This document shows positions 45,696 to 47,500 of a DNA stretch of 47,500 nucleotides, one piece after another. The translations under genes and the position numbers were made by a program. Under the pieces are notes generated by a model. It saw only the letters and a list, made by a program, of their open reading frames with translations. It had not been told where the DNA came from and did no database searches. The stretch comes from Neocallimastix lanati (nom. inval.). Its lineage: Eukaryota; Neocallimastigomycota; Neocallimastigomycetes; Neocallimastigales; Neocallimastigaceae. Where the stretch lies: NCBI GenBank assembly GCA_016946835.1, contig JACVTC010000027.1:1177501-1225000 (forward strand), written 5' to 3'. Every line of letters begins with the position of its first letter. The first letter of the stretch is position 1.

Positions 45696-47500
45696 ATGGA
45701 TAATAAAGAAAATAAAGAACTTTCAGCAGATTCTGAGGAAATATTAAAGGAATTAGAAAAAGAATTATTAGAACATCAACCACAAGATGTTGTACAATTT
45801 TGTGCTACATATTTCCATTTTAAACTTAAGGAACAAAGAGCTCAATTGATCTCTTTAGGTATTTTATTTTAACATTTTAGTAGAAATACATATATTTTAT
45901 CAAAAATGTTATTCAATATTAAATTATTAAAATAAAAATAAATAAACTATATATATTTAAATTTCAATCTATTTATAAAACCTATAATATGAAAAAATGA
46001 TAATAATATAAATATAAATTTTTAATATTATGTAATAATAAATGCCATTATCAAATAAAATATATAAATATCTATAAAAAGCACAATCATATTCTGAAAA
46101 CTATAATGAAAATGAGAATGAAAGCGAAATTGAGAATGAAAACGAAAATGAGAATGAAAATGATATTGAAAATACTTCTCAATCAGAAGAAATGGGTGAT
46201 GCTAGGGAAACTTTCTCAGAAAGTGCAAGCGCTAGTGAAAAACAAGAGTCTTCAAATGATGAAGTTGAAGAAGAAAAAAAAGAAGATCAAGAGGAAGTTA
46301 CTTCTAATCATTCAAATTCTAGAGAAACCAATGATCATATAGAAACTGAATCTGAAGATGAAACAATGGATTTACCACCACCACCACCTCCACCAGTTAA
46401 TTACAATAGAGGTATGTATATTATTTAATTAATTGGTTTATTGATATACTTTTATTTTAATTTTAATTATTTTAAAATTCAATTAAATGTTGAAATTAAT
46501 TTTTCATTGTTTATTTTATTTTTAATTTAAATTCTTTTATTTTTATTTTATTTTATTTTTCTTTTTTATTTTAATTTTATTTTTTTCTTTTTTTTTTTTT
46601 CTTTTATTTTTTTTATGATATATATATATTATTTTATATTTTATTTTATTTTTTATTTTTATTTTTATTTTTATTTTTTATAATATGTATATATACATAT
46701 ATTTAATTTTTATTAAAAATATTAAAAAACTAAAAATTTTTTTATAAATATTAACGTACGAATTATATGACGTTATAACAAAAAAAAAAAAAATAAAAAA
46801 ATTAAATGAAAATGAAAAGGTCGTCGTACATCGGTTAGTGCTGAATCAATGGCACCTACAACTGATACGAATTATGTCAAAATTATTATTCCTAAAACTG
46901 ATGAACAACGTAAACGAATTCAAGTATCTATTTCTAATAATTTCTTATTTAAAAACTTAGATGAAGAACAATATACTGATGTTGTTAATGCTATGAGTGA
47001 AAAGCGTGCAGTTAATGGTGATTGTGTTATTAGACAAGGTGGTGTTGGTGATTTCTTCTATGTTGTTGAAACTGGTACTCTTGATATCTTTATTTCTAAG
47101 AATGGTGGTCAACCAGTAAAGGTTGGTGATTATGGACCAGGTGCTAGTTTTGGTGAATTAGCTTTAATGTATAATGCTCCAAGAGCTGCCACTATTATGG
47201 CTACTTCTGATTGTATTTTATGGGCATTAGATCGTATTACTTTCCGTAAGATTCTTATGGAAAATACTTCCCGTAAGAGAAAGATGTATGAGCTTTTCTT
47301 AGAAGAAGTTCCATTATTGTCATCATTAGAACCATATGAACGTCACAAAATTGCTGATGCTTTAGAATCTGTTACTTATAATGATTCTGAAGTTATTATT
47401 AAACAGGGTGATGTTGGTGAAAATTTCTATCTTATAGAATCTGGTGAAGCTGCTGTATTACAAGAAGATGATGAAGGTATCACTCGTGAAATTTCAACTT
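45696..47500 (+). CDS. BCY1: cAMP-dependent protein kinase regulatory subunit (cut by window end)
   Basis: Exons: 45696-45858, 46082-46411, 46820 to beyond 47500. The N-terminal docking/dimerisation domain (residues ~15-50; ELEKELLEHQPQDVVQFCA) is of fungal type II form. A Glu/Asn/Ser-rich acidic linker with NEN repeats and a Pro run (PPPPPPP) follows. The inhibitory site is GRRTSVSA, immediately after the intron 2 junction: it binds the catalytic subunit's cleft and, having Ser, should be phosphorylated (type II). The first cyclic-nucleotide domain is complete, with the phosphate-binding cassette FGELALMYNAPRAATI (Glu and Arg present). The second begins (GDVGENFYLIESGE) but its cassette is outside the window. 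The protein holds PKA inactive until cAMP binds. Codon use is visibly more balanced in the last exon, suggesting high expression. Confidence 0.95.

Overview
The window is extremely A+T-rich eukaryotic nuclear DNA. It has long A/T homopolymers, TTTA tetranucleotide arrays and intron-dense genes. I traced 61 introns by joining reading frames across splice sites and conserved protein blocks, and all are GT..AG. A cAMP-dependent kinase regulatory subunit with a fungal-type docking domain, several GPI-anchored secreted proteins, Asn-rich tracts and MULE-type transposase debris suggest an anaerobic gut fungus (Neocallimastigomycota). This assignment is an inference, not a proof.

Layout. 1-1660: 3' part of a degenerate SIR2/Hst2-like gene (+). 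1661-4187: low-complexity DNA with a TTTA/TTTG array and one GC-richer island. 4188-5599: an unrecognised Asn/Lys-rich gene broken by frameshifts. 6065-7136: a roughly 1 kb block bounded by an 85% identical 47-bp direct repeat; inside it is a ~240-codon frame whose only 'stops' are TAA, as in ciliate genes where TAA means Gln. 7409-12759 (-): a complete 16-exon TBCK homologue. 13455-15827 (+): UFL1, the UFM1 E3 ligase. 16328-17702 (-): BCP1/BCCIP. 17703-19540: mostly empty, with two doubtful small ORFs. 19541-20905 (+): epsilon-COP. 22145-24939 (-): ubiquilin/Dsk2. 26297-31531 (+): a 17-exon RRM-like/Asn-rich/WD40 protein ending in a 19-bp perfect inverted repeat. 32096-33751 (+): an intronless GPI-anchored clan GH-A type glycoside hydrolase. 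34740-37030: a decayed MULE transposase, split by a GC-rich polyadenylated retrocopy. 37031-39485: AT-rich DNA with a heptanucleotide minisatellite. 39486-40864 (+): a GPI-anchored PI-PLC X-domain protein. 41438-42258: a tandem duplication next to a second, eroded relative of the retrocopy. 42259-45695: no gene seen. 45696 to the end (+): PKA regulatory subunit, cut by the window edge.

The intact genes are mainly housekeeping: membrane traffic (TBCK, epsilon-COP), ubiquitin and UFM1 pathways (ubiquilin, UFL1), ribosome biogenesis/export (BCP1) and cAMP signalling. They occur in divergent pairs (TBCK/UFL1, BCP1/COPE, ubiquilin/WD40 gene) and convergent pairs (UFL1/BCP1, COPE/ubiquilin). I see no operon-like logic.

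The most unusual items are the ciliate-code-like ORF at 6256-6978, the mRNA-derived GC-rich retrocopy nested in the MULE relic (AATAAA, 41-A tail, 12-nt target duplication), and the sirtuin that has lost its NAD-binding and catalytic motifs.
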